Virus record (IMG/VR): IMGVR_UViG_3300006869_000041 | Span: 1-33,935 of that record | Strand: one strand, 5' to 3' | Source: a virus | DNA: 33,935 bases | Shown: in pieces, positions 18,201-26,214 of the stretch | Numbering within the stretch: the stretch's first letter is position 1 | Layout: each line of letters starts with the position of its first letter | Made by a program: the position numbers and the translations under genes | The notes under the pieces: model-generated | Seen by the model: the letters and a program-made list of their open reading frames with translations, nothing else | Databases searched by the model: none | Told to the model about the DNA's origin: nothing

Positions 18201-21200
18201 TCAAAGTATAGGCTTGCAACATCTCTCATAGCAACGTTTGAACCGTGACGAATATCCCAGCTTACCGCGTCAACCATGTAACCGATATCGCGCTCACACT
18301 TATCTCTTTGCTCAGCTGAAAGAGCTGCCCAAAGTACTGGATAAGTTTGCTCAAAGTATGCTCTACCTTCTTTTTGCAAGAATGTTCTGTTAGCAACCAA
18401 GCCGTCAGTTGAGTTACCTTCGCTAACACCAATTCTAGATGTTCCAAAGTTATATGTTAGACCTGATACACCATCTTTCATAATGTTGATGATGTTATCA
18501 AAAGCACCGCGAGCTGTTGTAAGAGCAGTGCCTGAAAGCTGTGCTTCGATGTCTTTTCTTACATACTTAATTGCTTCAATAGTTTCTGCAAGTTGGTCAT
18601 TAATTACTGTGTCTGTTGAAGGATTACCAGCCCTGTAAGCACGACCTGCATACTTACTTGAGTAATCACTATTTGTTTCAACGTCTCTTCTTACAGCGTC
18701 GATAATGTATCCAACGTCTCTTGCACACTTATCTTCATCGTATGTAAAGTAAGTATCGTTGATGTATCCAACAACCTCATCTTGGATGAAGCCTTTGTTC
18801 ATCTGAAGTGCTTTACGAGCATATGTTCTTGATGGCTCGATAAGAGGTGCGATGTCTGTATTTGCAGATGGAAGATTTTTAAGTCTTGCTTCTGGTTTCT
18901 GAGTAATATCAAGAGATCCAGTATATTCTGGAATTACAAGACGATCATCTGTAATGTTTGAGATGATGTTAGCCAATCTCTTAGCTTCTGCACCAGTTGC
19001 CGCGTCAGCAGGAAGACCCGAAGTATCTTGAGTTAGCGCATTACCTGTTGTAGGTGTAATTGCTGTCTCTGTAACAACATCTTCCATAAGATCAGCGATA
19101 TGCTCAAATGCCAGTCTTGTAGGCTCTCTTTGATATAGAGGCAGAACATTAATAGCGCCTTCAAAGTAGTATCTTGCTGCATTGATTGTTGCAGAGTCTC
19201 CACCGTATTCTAGATCTTCTGAAACCGCATCGACGATATATCCAACATCGCGTGGGCACTTATCTTCTTGATAAGCTAGACCGTTGTATGTTTCTCTAAT
19301 ATAGTCGATAATTTCAGTCTGGTATTTGGCAGTTGCACCAGCAATTTCTTCAAACATTGCGTTTGTTGCTGCATCATATCCTGTACCAGATAGAGTTGGT
19401 TCTTTAATAGTTGGTGTTGTTAGACCAGTATTGATTCCATCAGTACCGTATCCTTCGCCTCCACTTACATAACCGTCTGTATCTTCGTAACCTTCAATAC
19501 CGAATGTTGTTTTGTAATCATCTTCTTCAATGATGTCAGAAATTGTTCTGAATAGTTTCTCAACTTCTGTACCAACCGCAGGTGCGACAGATGGTCTGAC
19601 ACAGTCTGTTGCTGCACTAACAAATGTATGTGCTTCAGCATAACCTTGAGCCGTGCCGACATACATTGTAAGAATATCGCCATCAACCTTAGTAATTTCA
19701 ATTGGTGTATTGAAATATGGGTCTGTTGCTCTTGGATGAGAAATCTGAGTTGCAGGAGAACCGCACTGGAATGTAATACCATTTTCTGCAATAACAATGT
19801 AATCACCAACAGATTGACCGTGGCTTGGAATTGTTAGAGTCATAATTCCAGTTACAGGATTATATGCAGCAAATGTAGGTGTTAGTGTATTAGCATATGT
19901 TTGAGTTGTAGCATTTTGCTGTGTTCTTACAACTTCTTGTCTTACCAGTCCACCAGCGATATCTGCAATGTAAGCATATGCTTCAGCAGTTACTGGTTTT
20001 TCTTGTTCTGCTAGTACACTTACAGCATTGTCGAAGTAAACTCTTGCGTTATTTACTGTTGCAGCATTTGAGCCGTGTTGTACGTCCCATGATACCGCAT
20101 CGATGAAGTATCCTAGATCTCTTTCGCAATCTGCTACGTTGTAAGAAAGATCTGGATGTGTATTTGCGATCCATGCTGTTACTTCATCTTGCAAGAATGC
20201 TTTGTTAGATTGTAGAAGTTCTCTTGCGTCTAAAGTATCTTGTGATACATAAGATGTGCCGAATGTTCTTGAGTTTGCATTGCCTGCACCGTTATTCATG
20301 ATGTCGATGATTTCATCGAATGCAGCGTCAGCAGCTAGTCCTGCAGCACCTGAAGTAATTGTTGTATTGATTTTACCTTTTAGCCAAGTAATCGCACCAA
20401 CTGTTTCTGTAAGTTGATTGTTAACAACATTTTCAGCGCTTGCATTACCAGTTCTATATGCCAAACCAGCAAATACTGCGTTAACATTAGAGCCTGTAGC
20501 CATGTCACGACGTACAGCATCAAGAATATATCCGGTATCACGAGCACATCTCTTGTCGTCGTATACGAAGTAGTTATCTTTTAACCATGCATCGACTTCA
20601 GCTTGCAAGAATGCTTTATTAGCTTGAAGCTGCTTACGAGCAAGTGCACCATTTCTTGTAACTCTTGCTGGTAATTTAACTACAGCGTCATAATCTGCTC
20701 TTACAAATGTATGAGTACCTGTATATCCACCTGCTGAGCCAGGATTAACTGTGATTGTATTTGCAGCAACTGCTGTAACTTCAAGTGGGAACTCGTAATT
20801 TGGCTCGCCAATTCTTGGATGAGCAATCTCGATTGTTTCAGAAGTCGCAGTATTAACGCATGAAAGTACAACACTTGCCGGTTTAAATTCGATATGATCG
20901 TTAGTTGTGAAATCATGAGATCCACCAAAGTCGATAATCATATCACCTGTTGTTGGATTATAATCAACATCTATTGGTGTATGATAGCTTGCAACCTTAG
21001 CAGGGTCTGTCCAGTAGATGGCATTTGTATCTACTGAATCAACCTTAGCACTTACGAATGTATGTGCACCGGTATATCCACCAGCATTACCAACATTCAT
21101 TGTAATTGCAGTATCAGTAACTGCTGAAATACGAACTGGTTTTCTAAATGCAGGTTCGCCATCTCTTGGGTGTGAAATTTCACCAATGTCACTTGTGGTT

Positions 21201-24200
21201 GTATTCGCACAAGAGAATCTGATGCTTTCATCTGCAAGCATTACATATTTACCAACCGGTAAGCTATGCTGACCAATTTCTAAAGTCATATCACCAGTTA
21301 GAGGATCGTATGTGCCTGTGCTTGGAGTAAACTTACCAGTGTAAACTGATGAAGATGTAATTGCAAAAGGTTCTGCTCTTACGAATGTATGCGCACCAGT
21401 ATATCCACCAGCATCTCCAACATTAACTGTAATAGAGTCTGCAGTTACCGCGGAAATAGTTAGATCAGTATTAAATGCAGGATCTGATGCTCTTGGATGA
21501 GAAATCTCGACCGCCGGTGAACCACATGAGAATGTCATCGCACCTTCGTTGATCTTAATTTTTTCGCCAATTCTTAGATCATGCTCACCAATAGTAACAG
21601 TCATAATACCTGTGTTTACATTATATGTAGCAGCAGTTGGAGTATATCCGTTGCCTCTTGCATATTCCATATGCTTAATAGCGTCTGCATCTGCGCTTAC
21701 AAATGTATGTACACCTAGATATCCGTCTGAGATTGCACCAGCATCAATAGCAATTGTATTTGCATCTGGTACATCAGTAATCTCAACCATATTGTTGAAG
21801 ATTGGATCTGTAACTCTTGGGTGTGAGATTTGTACATTAGTATGAGTGTTGTTAGAACACTGATATGTGATTGCAGTTTCATCAATTACGATGTAATCAC
21901 CTTTACTTAGATTGTGTCCCACCATTTCAAATGTTGTTCTACCAGATGCTGGATCGTAAGTACTTCCTGTTGGAGTATAATTACGTTTTACTTCAGCATA
22001 TGTTTTAACAGCATTTGCTTTCGCTCTTACAAATGTATGTGCTCCTGTATAACCATTTGCATCGCCAGCATTAACTGTAATAACATCGCCGGCAACATTT
22101 GTAATTTGCATTGGTTTTCTAAATAGAGGATCAGTTGCTCTTGGATGAGAGATTTCAACCGCCGGAGTACCACATGAGAATGTGATAGACTCTTTTTCTA
22201 CAATAATCATATCACCAATTTCATAACTATGATTTGGCAATGTAAGAGTCATTACACCAGTTACCGGATCGTATGTCGCAGTTTCTGGTGTGAACTTTCT
22301 AGCACCGGTATTCATGATACCGATGATTTCGTTAAACGAATCTTTTGATTTTGCGATAGCGATAGAATCTGACATTGTATCAGAAACTTCATCTCTTAAG
22401 TGTGAGAACGCTCCAACTGTTTCAGTAAGCTGATCTGTAAGTAGAGTCTTACTTGTTCCACCACGATATGCAATACCAGCTTGGATAGCATTGAAGTTTG
22501 TACCTAACTGCATGTCTCTCATTGCTGCAGGAACAATATATTCTTTTGTATCTCTCTGACATTTTTCTGAATCGTAGAAGAACCACTCTTCATCAGCCCA
22601 GTTCATCATATAGTTTTGGATCCAAGTACGGTTATGTTGTAGCTTAGCTCTTGCATTACGTTTATCTGCAGAGATTGCAGTGTCGTCACTAAATGTGATT
22701 GCTGAACCAAGAACTGCTACTGCGCTATCTTTTACAGATACAAGAGTATGTACACCGTTATATCCTGTAGATCCAACATTTACAGTAATTGTAGTTGCTG
22801 TTGTTGATGTAATCGGAAGTGCTGATTTAAATGCAGGATCCGATTTTCTTGGGTGCTTGAGTTTTACTACATTACCATCTGTCGCACAAGTAAATGTGAA
22901 TCCTTCTGGTTCTAGAAGAATATATCTTCCAACGTCAAGGCTGTGAGTACCTATAGTGATCTCAAAGTCACCTGTTGAAGGTGTATAAGTTACCGCAGTT
23001 GGCGTAAACTTGTCACCGTCATTCTTGAGAATACCAATAATCTCATTAAATTTCTCGTAAGCTTCTGCAGCAAATACCGCAGAATTAGCTTGAGTCAACT
23101 CGTCTGTTGAAAAACGTAGTCTTTCATATGCAGCAATTGTTTCTTCTCTTTGTGCACCGATTACGTTCTTAGCAGCTTTAAAGTAATATGCATTACCTGC
23201 TGTTACAGAGTTATAGTTTGTGTCAAGCATTGTGTCATACTTAACTGCCGGCAAGATAAACTCGCGTACGTCTCTCTTACACTTAGCAGAATCGTATGCA
23301 TAAAATTCTTCGTTATTATCTAACCAATCTATAAATTCTTCGATAATGAATTCGCGGTTGTCTTGTACAACTTCACGAGCTGCAGTTGCAGGAGCATTAC
23401 CTGTATCGGTAAAGATAATGTTGTTTGCAAACTCTTCACCATTCTTAAGAATGTTAAGTGTTTCATCAATTGATGTTGAGACTCTATCATTTACTTCTGT
23501 GTTTGCATTTCTAAAGATGTGCTCGATAGAATCCTTTAGATGCTCAATAGAACCAACTGTTTCATCAAGCTGTTCATTTACAACAACATATGAAATTGGT
23601 GAGCGATAAGTAATACCGTTTAGACGGCCCCAGTAGTTACCCTTGGTTGCAATGTCTAGTCCAGTGTTCTCTACGATGATTCCAGTATCACGGAAACACT
23701 TGTCTGCATTATACCCTTGGTAGCCAAGACCTACATCAGAATTCAATGAAGAGGCCGGGTGTGTAGTGTTTGCAGTCAAGAAGTGAACCATATCGTCAAC
23801 AATTGCTTGCTTGTTCTCTGCAAGAGCATCTGCAAAATCTGTATTAGAAAGAAGAACAGCAGAAGCTGCTTCTGCAGGTTTAACAATTGTTGTTTTACCG
23901 CTGGCTCTCATTGAGATGTCACCGAACTGAGAACCTGAGTTGTTCAATGTAACCTGACCACCATCAAGAGCGAAGAACGCCTGACGAGTAAAGATTGACA
24001 ATGAACCAATACCGTTGATACCAGCACCGTTCTTAGCAACGTATCCTGTACCGTTTTGAGTACGAGGTGTAAAACCAAAACAAAGTAGGTATGTATAAAG
24101 TGAGTCAGTATCTAGAACTGCTCTGTCCATAAGCGCACAACCGCCACCACGACCAATTAGTCTGTTCGGGAAGTCGTCAATACCAAGTCTTACGACTTCA

Positions 24201-26170
24201 GCTGTACCGCCTCTTTGTGCAGTCAGGATGTCGCCTGGTTCTACATTACCTTTAAGGTTGCGAACGTGAACTGTATTAGGTAGATCATCAATATATGAAA
24301 TAAAGCCTGTGGCACCACTTGAGAATACAACCTCATCATCAATCTCAAAGTTTGCTTGGCCCACAACATTAGTGACATAGAATTCTTGTCCAAGGTCGTA
24401 GATTGTACCTTTTGAGTTGAATGGATTAAGTGGAGGTTCAACATCCAAGCGGTTGAAGTTTGAAAGCTGAGAGGAGTCTCTGATATATGGAGATCTTCTC
24501 ATTAGAGCACCAGGACGATAAACGATAGCGAAACCACCCTCAGGATGATCGAAGTTATCGACCTCGAAGTTCATGTATGAGAAACCTTGAACGTAACAAC
24601 CAGATCCAACCTGAATGCCGTTTGTTCTTTCCCAACCTGGCTTCTTCTGAATAACTGTTGCATACTGACCAGCTGTAGATGTTAACGAGCAATCATCAGG
24701 AAGAGAGATTGGTTCATCGACATAATAAGTGCCTGGTCCGACCGAGATGTGTACAGCGTTGTTAATATCGTTTCTATTATACGAACCACCGGCTTTCTCT
24801 AATGCAAGTTCTTCAGCTCTTTTCAATGTTTGTACTGGTCTTAGAAGTGTACCATCATTGTCGTCGTCACCGTCTGCTGAGACGTAAACCTTAAGAGCCT
24901 TTTCTGTTTTTCTTGAGAATTCGTCATAAAGTTGACGATAAGTCATTTGCTCTACATCGCCGGTCTTAACATTTTTAAGAGCGAAATAACTATCTTCGTC
25001 GATAGGAGCTTCAAACTTTTTGGTTAGATCCATGTCAAAATCGACAAGCTTAGAATCGTCGATTGTTGAGTTAGAGATCAATGAATCTTCAACATTACCG
25101 TCTGTAAATGTAGATTTATTTTGTTGTAGCTCAGTTGCAGCAGAATTGTTAATAGTCATATTTTCTGCAACAGTATTTTCCATAGTACCTTGGAATGCAC
25201 TGTTTGCGATGACTGAATTCTGTACCGTACTTTGGTCAATAGTTGTATTTGTAAATACGTTGTTATTACCAGTGCCGTCTGAGAAATCTGAATTTACTAG
25301 GCTTGTGTTATTAGCAGTAGAATCATTTAGTTCTGAATTTGTAATAACAATATTGTTCGCAGTTGTATCAAAGATATTTGAATTACTAATCTCGGTATCG
25401 TAGATAGTACCGTTAGCAAAAATAGATCTAGTGATTACAACATTATCGAGATCGGTGTCACGAATATCTGAGTTAGAGATAGCGACATCCCAGATCTGCG
25501 TATTACCATAGATCTCTGCATCAAAAATGTCACCGTTTGAGAAGTTCGTGGTGACGATAGTTGAGTTAGACATAAACGCGTCTTCAAGAATAATCTCGTC
25601 GATGGTAATGTTTGTAAGAATAAGACCGTTAGCTGTACCTTGATCGATAGTAACGTTATTATACTCTGAATCGTCAATAGTAGAATTTGTAAGAGTAACG
25701 TTGTTTCCTGTACCGTCATTAAACTGAGAACCAGTAATGACAGACTGAGACATTGTTATATTGTTAGCAGACGAGTTTGTAATTCTACCAAGATCGATAG
25801 TGGTATGAGTAAATACGTTGTTGTTACCAGTACCATCTGAGAAATCAGAGTTTGCTATTTCAAGATTGATACCAGTAGAGCCTTCAAGACTTCCGCCAAT
25901 AAATCGGGTTGTTTCGATTCGTCCATTTGTGAATGTTGAAGTATTGATAGTAACACTTGTCAAAGTAGAATCTGACATCGATACGTTTCTAATAGTACCG
26001 CCGGTGATGGTGATTCTATTAAAAATCTCGTACTGAATAGCTTGAACTAGTTCTTTACGGGTGATGTTCTTTGTGCCGTCATCACCTTGAATCAAGTTAA
26101 CAATGACAAAGAGGTCTTCCGGTCTTGTATTGGCGCCGGTTATTGGACCTAATTCTGAAATCTTTGACAT
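15275..26170 (-). CDS. Giant beta-helix and repeat-array structural protein (3631 aa)
   Basis: The ATG at 26170 follows a late promoter 36 bases upstream and TAAGGG as ribosome binding site. Residues ~50-370 are short degenerate repeats rich in N-S-x-(I/F)-x-D, suggesting a pentapeptide- or beta-helix-like rod. Residues ~425-770 start with 'VYVSADGDDDNDGT...P-x-x-TL-x-x-A', the DUF1565/pectate-lyase-like opening, so a parallel beta-helix, possibly polysaccharide-binding. From ~770 to ~3400 two repeat types alternate: about 12 helical repeats with (K/D)C-x-RD-x-GY-(I/M)-x-DA and eight beta modules with F-x-C...SHPR...GAHTFV. The C-terminus 'FARGLRINGRTGRIEGRPFTSSV' is one I associate with marine T4-like phages. 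It is larger than most phage fibres. Structural role is firm; a host-surface or depolymerase role is inferred. Confidence 0.85.
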   Translation of the reverse strand: MSKISELGPITGANTRPEDLFVIVNLIQGDDGTKNITRKELVQAIQYEIFNRITITGGTIRNVSMSDSTLTSVTINTSTFTNGRIETTRFIGGSLEGSTGINLEIANSDFSDGTGNNNVFTHTTIDLGRITNSSANNITMSQSVITGSQFNDGTGNNVTLTNSTIDDSEYNNVTIDQGTANGLILTNITIDEIILEDAFMSNSTIVTTNFSNGDIFDAEIYGNTQIWDVAISNSDIRDTDLDNVVITRSIFANGTIYDTEISNSNIFDTTANNIVITNSELNDSTANNTSLVNSDFSDGTGNNNVFTNTTIDQSTVQNSVIANSAFQGTMENTVAENMTINNSAATELQQNKSTFTDGNVEDSLISNSTIDDSKLVDFDMDLTKKFEAPIDEDSYFALKNVKTGDVEQMTYRQLYDEFSRKTEKALKVYVSADGDDDNDGTLLRPVQTLKRAEELALEKAGGSYNRNDINNAVHISVGPGTYYVDEPISLPDDCSLTSTAGQYATVIQKKPGWERTNGIQVGSGCYVQGFSYMNFEVDNFDHPEGGFAIVYRPGALMRRSPYIRDSSQLSNFNRLDVEPPLNPFNSKGTIYDLGQEFYVTNVVGQANFEIDDEVVFSSGATGFISYIDDLPNTVHVRNLKGNVEPGDILTAQRGGTAEVVRLGIDDFPNRLIGRGGGCALMDRAVLDTDSLYTYLLCFGFTPRTQNGTGYVAKNGAGINGIGSLSIFTRQAFFALDGGQVTLNNSGSQFGDISMRASGKTTIVKPAEAASAVLLSNTDFADALAENKQAIVDDMVHFLTANTTHPASSLNSDVGLGYQGYNADKCFRDTGIIVENTGLDIATKGNYWGRLNGITYRSPISYVVVNEQLDETVGSIEHLKDSIEHIFRNANTEVNDRVSTSIDETLNILKNGEEFANNIIFTDTGNAPATAAREVVQDNREFIIEEFIDWLDNNEEFYAYDSAKCKRDVREFILPAVKYDTMLDTNYNSVTAGNAYYFKAAKNVIGAQREETIAAYERLRFSTDELTQANSAVFAAEAYEKFNEIIGILKNDGDKFTPTAVTYTPSTGDFEITIGTHSLDVGRYILLEPEGFTFTCATDGNVVKLKHPRKSDPAFKSALPITSTTATTITVNVGSTGYNGVHTLVSVKDSAVAVLGSAITFSDDTAISADKRNARAKLQHNRTWIQNYMMNWADEEWFFYDSEKCQRDTKEYIVPAAMRDMQLGTNFNAIQAGIAYRGGTSKTLLTDQLTETVGAFSHLRDEVSDTMSDSIAIAKSKDSFNEIIGIMNTGARKFTPETATYDPVTGVMTLTLPNHSYEIGDMIIVEKESITFSCGTPAVEISHPRATDPLFRKPMQITNVAGDVITVNAGDANGYTGAHTFVRAKANAVKTYAEVKRNYTPTGSTYDPASGRTTFEMVGHNLSKGDYIVIDETAITYQCSNNTHTNVQISHPRVTDPIFNNMVEITDVPDANTIAIDAGAISDGYLGVHTFVSADADAIKHMEYARGNGYTPTAATYNVNTGIMTVTIGEHDLRIGEKIKINEGAMTFSCGSPAVEISHPRASDPAFNTDLTISAVTADSITVNVGDAGGYTGAHTFVRAEPFAITSSSVYTGKFTPSTGTYDPLTGDMTLEIGQHSLPVGKYVMLADESIRFSCANTTTSDIGEISHPRDGEPAFRKPVRISAVTDTAITMNVGNAGGYTGAHTFVSAKVDSVDTNAIYWTDPAKVASYHTPIDVDYNPTTGDMIIDFGGSHDFTTNDHIEFKPASVVLSCVNTATSETIEIAHPRIGEPNYEFPLEVTAVAANTITVNPGSAGGYTGTHTFVRADYDAVVKLPARVTRNGALARKQLQANKAFLQAEVDAWLKDNYFVYDDKRCARDTGYILDAVRRDMATGSNVNAVFAGLAYRTGNASAENVVNNQLTETVGAITWLKGKINTTITSGAAGLAADAAFDEIIDIMNNGAGNANSRTFGTSYVSQDTLDARELLQSNKAFLQDEVTAWIANTHPDLSYNVADCERDLGYFIDAVSWDVQHGSNAATVNNARVYFDNAVSVLAEQEKPVTAEAYAYIADIAGGLVRQEVVRTQQNATTQTYANTLTPTFAAYNPVTGIMTLTIPSHGQSVGDYIVIAENGITFQCGSPATQISHPRATDPYFNTPIEITKVDGDILTMYVGTAQGYAEAHTFVSAATDCVRPSVAPAVGTEVEKLFRTISDIIEEDDYKTTFGIEGYEDTDGYVSGGEGYGTDGINTGLTTPTIKEPTLSGTGYDAATNAMFEEIAGATAKYQTEIIDYIRETYNGLAYQEDKCPRDVGYIVDAVSEDLEYGGDSATINAARYYFEGAINVLPLYQREPTRLAFEHIADLMEDVVTETAITPTTGNALTQDTSGLPADAATGAEAKRLANIISNITDDRLVIPEYTGSLDITQKPEARLKNLPSANTDIAPLIEPSRTYARKALQMNKGFIQDEVVGYINDTYFTYDEDKCARDVGYIIDAVRRDVETNSDYSSKYAGRAYRAGNPSTDTVINDQLAETIEAIKYVRKDIEAQLSGTALTTARGAFDNIINIMKDGVSGLTYNFGTSRIGVSEGNSTDGLVANRTFLQKEGRAYFEQTYPVLWAALSAEQRDKCERDIGYMVDAVSWDIRHGSNVAMRDVASLYFDQGTSVLPADQKTETAAIFVHVATVAERILLKLPVTPTTGNTETVSTAFGNVITQVAQDVEDLFNIVSNMITEDSLFGLPAAVFPDTGAVGATGYADASDVAKITARKTTLQNGVNSHLQSKFDYLEYDSEKCRRDTGYMVDAISHDIQYGGNSAMWNAAQIYFVNMTNLLPLEQREPTKKAFTHMAEVMRKVIRNEDVDLRIGKRFTPTNATYNPLTGVMEVTLGAHNLAVGDYIMFEKESITFECGSPAVQISHPRETDGSFAKPLRIDAKTATTITVQAGYAKGYAGAHTFVSATDNAVKVIRGQSFKQDKSSLAARREIAMEAKHLALMIADIADDNNPDNLPARIEPNMDWVPSIFKTEKDKVDDALEALTTSMVNHISTTYKGISYPKEKCRRDVGIMLDAISHDVQYETNYATRLAANMYFDNATSVLPFDQRQQTADFYEEMANYVSKIITGAVAGEAGGPSAATAVEGEWAADMVRIVEEAIRRDGLDAVPELIEPNTAWVDDSKVSAGKMIDGKLGDLADDVTKFISDNFTIVDYSKAKCRRDSGYIIDAMSWDLNYGGNLASRWNADFYYWNNELRIPEDTRVATAQSYRQLGKIVSDVTVGKYPGQKLRPEMGSEAQQAQAKDLGMIFYNALFYNTPKALGRTIQPDFMWEDKKNKAFRFSRDILLNNKVALQKEVQRFITSTYKFIDLPKTYRDAGNLIDILQNDLRFTDPSQNPVIEGSDKATRSFAAALFNIDSQSVFPVFNPPSAFANWRDLRFKGAGTLTERDALTNPKRWDAFVVSATGGSNPDNNDYVGEIHYWNGTGWIASGHQNNVDLLVSFYKAWERMRDYINTNIAPNAAHRSMITELIDDVLIDTVLRPNFLAFGSLVESIAHQFNGASAGVNRNALPLNFRNVGAAIGATASVLSEDGGRIRWSGSDELNNQYFARGLRINGRTGRIEGRPFTSSVRKLARRASNSRAVL
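17294..17590 (-). repeat. Beta module copy 8 (FxC...SHPR...GAHTFV)
   Basis: Residues ~2861-2959, isolated between helical repeats: 'RFTPTNATYNPLTGVMEVT', 'FECGSPAVQISHPRETD', 'GAHTFVSA'. It is very like copies 2-6 despite lying ~1000 residues away. Confidence 0.85.
19598..19888 (-). repeat. Beta module copy 7 (FxC...SHPR...AHTFV)
   Basis: Residues ~2095-2191: 'PTFAAYNPVTGIMTLTI', 'FQCGSPATQISHPRATDP', 'YAEAHTFVSA'. Confidence 0.85.
20678..22297 (-). repeat. Five near-contiguous beta modules (copies 2-6)
   Basis: Residues ~1292-1389, 1397-1498, 1507-1604, 1612-1712 and 1730-1831. Each has TP-x-x-x-x-Y-(D/N)-P-x-(T/S)G, an (F/Y/L)-x-C Cys, (S/A)HPR, and G-(V/A/T)-HTFV, and ends in an A-(I/V/D) linker. 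This is the densest array in the protein. Confidence 0.88.
22715..23011 (-). repeat. Beta module copy 1 (divergent)
   Basis: Residues ~1054-1152: 'KFTPTAVTYTPSTGDFEIT', 'FTFTCATDGN', then KHPRKSDP in place of SHPR, and 'GVHTLVSV' in place of GAHTFV. The most divergent copy, at the start of the array. Confidence 0.8.
25252..25854 (-). repeat. Near-identical DNA repeat pair in the N-terminal rod of the 3631-aa gene
   Basis: Two ~45-base stretches near 25252-25297 and 25810-25854 are almost the same and encode 'SDFSDGTGNNNVFT-x-TTID' at residues ~108 and ~293. A third, partial copy ('NDGTGNNVTLTNSTID') lies at ~151. This points to recent duplication within the rod. Confidence 0.75.
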
Positions 26171-26206
26171 TCGGTTATACCCTTATAAGTCTGCTGTTTT
26201 TCTTTT

Positions 26207-26214
26207 TATTTATA
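26207..26214 (-). promoter_or_regulatory. T4-type late promoter overlapping the 215-aa gene stop
   Basis: The minus strand reads TATAAATA. Its last five bases run into the TAA stop (26210-26212) of the 215-aa gene and beyond, and the 3631-aa gene starts ~36 bases downstream. It matches the T4 late box exactly. Confidence 0.83.

Larger units (their letters stand above)
15971..23863 (-). repeat. About 12 helical repeats carrying a C-x-R-D motif
   Basis: Motifs KCFRDTG, KCKRDVR, KCQRDTK, RCARDTGY, DCERDLGY, KCPRDVGY, KCARDVGY, KCERDIGY, KCRRDTGY, KCRRDVGI and KCRRDSGY start near residues 824, 963, 1203, 1873, 2014, 2304, 2481, 2624, 2789, 3052 and 3205. A degenerate KTYRDAGN lies near 3359. Most are followed by '(I/M)xDA(V/I/M)xxD...G(S/G)N' and several by 'QLxETVGA'. 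The Cys is kept in every copy except the last. Confidence 0.85.
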
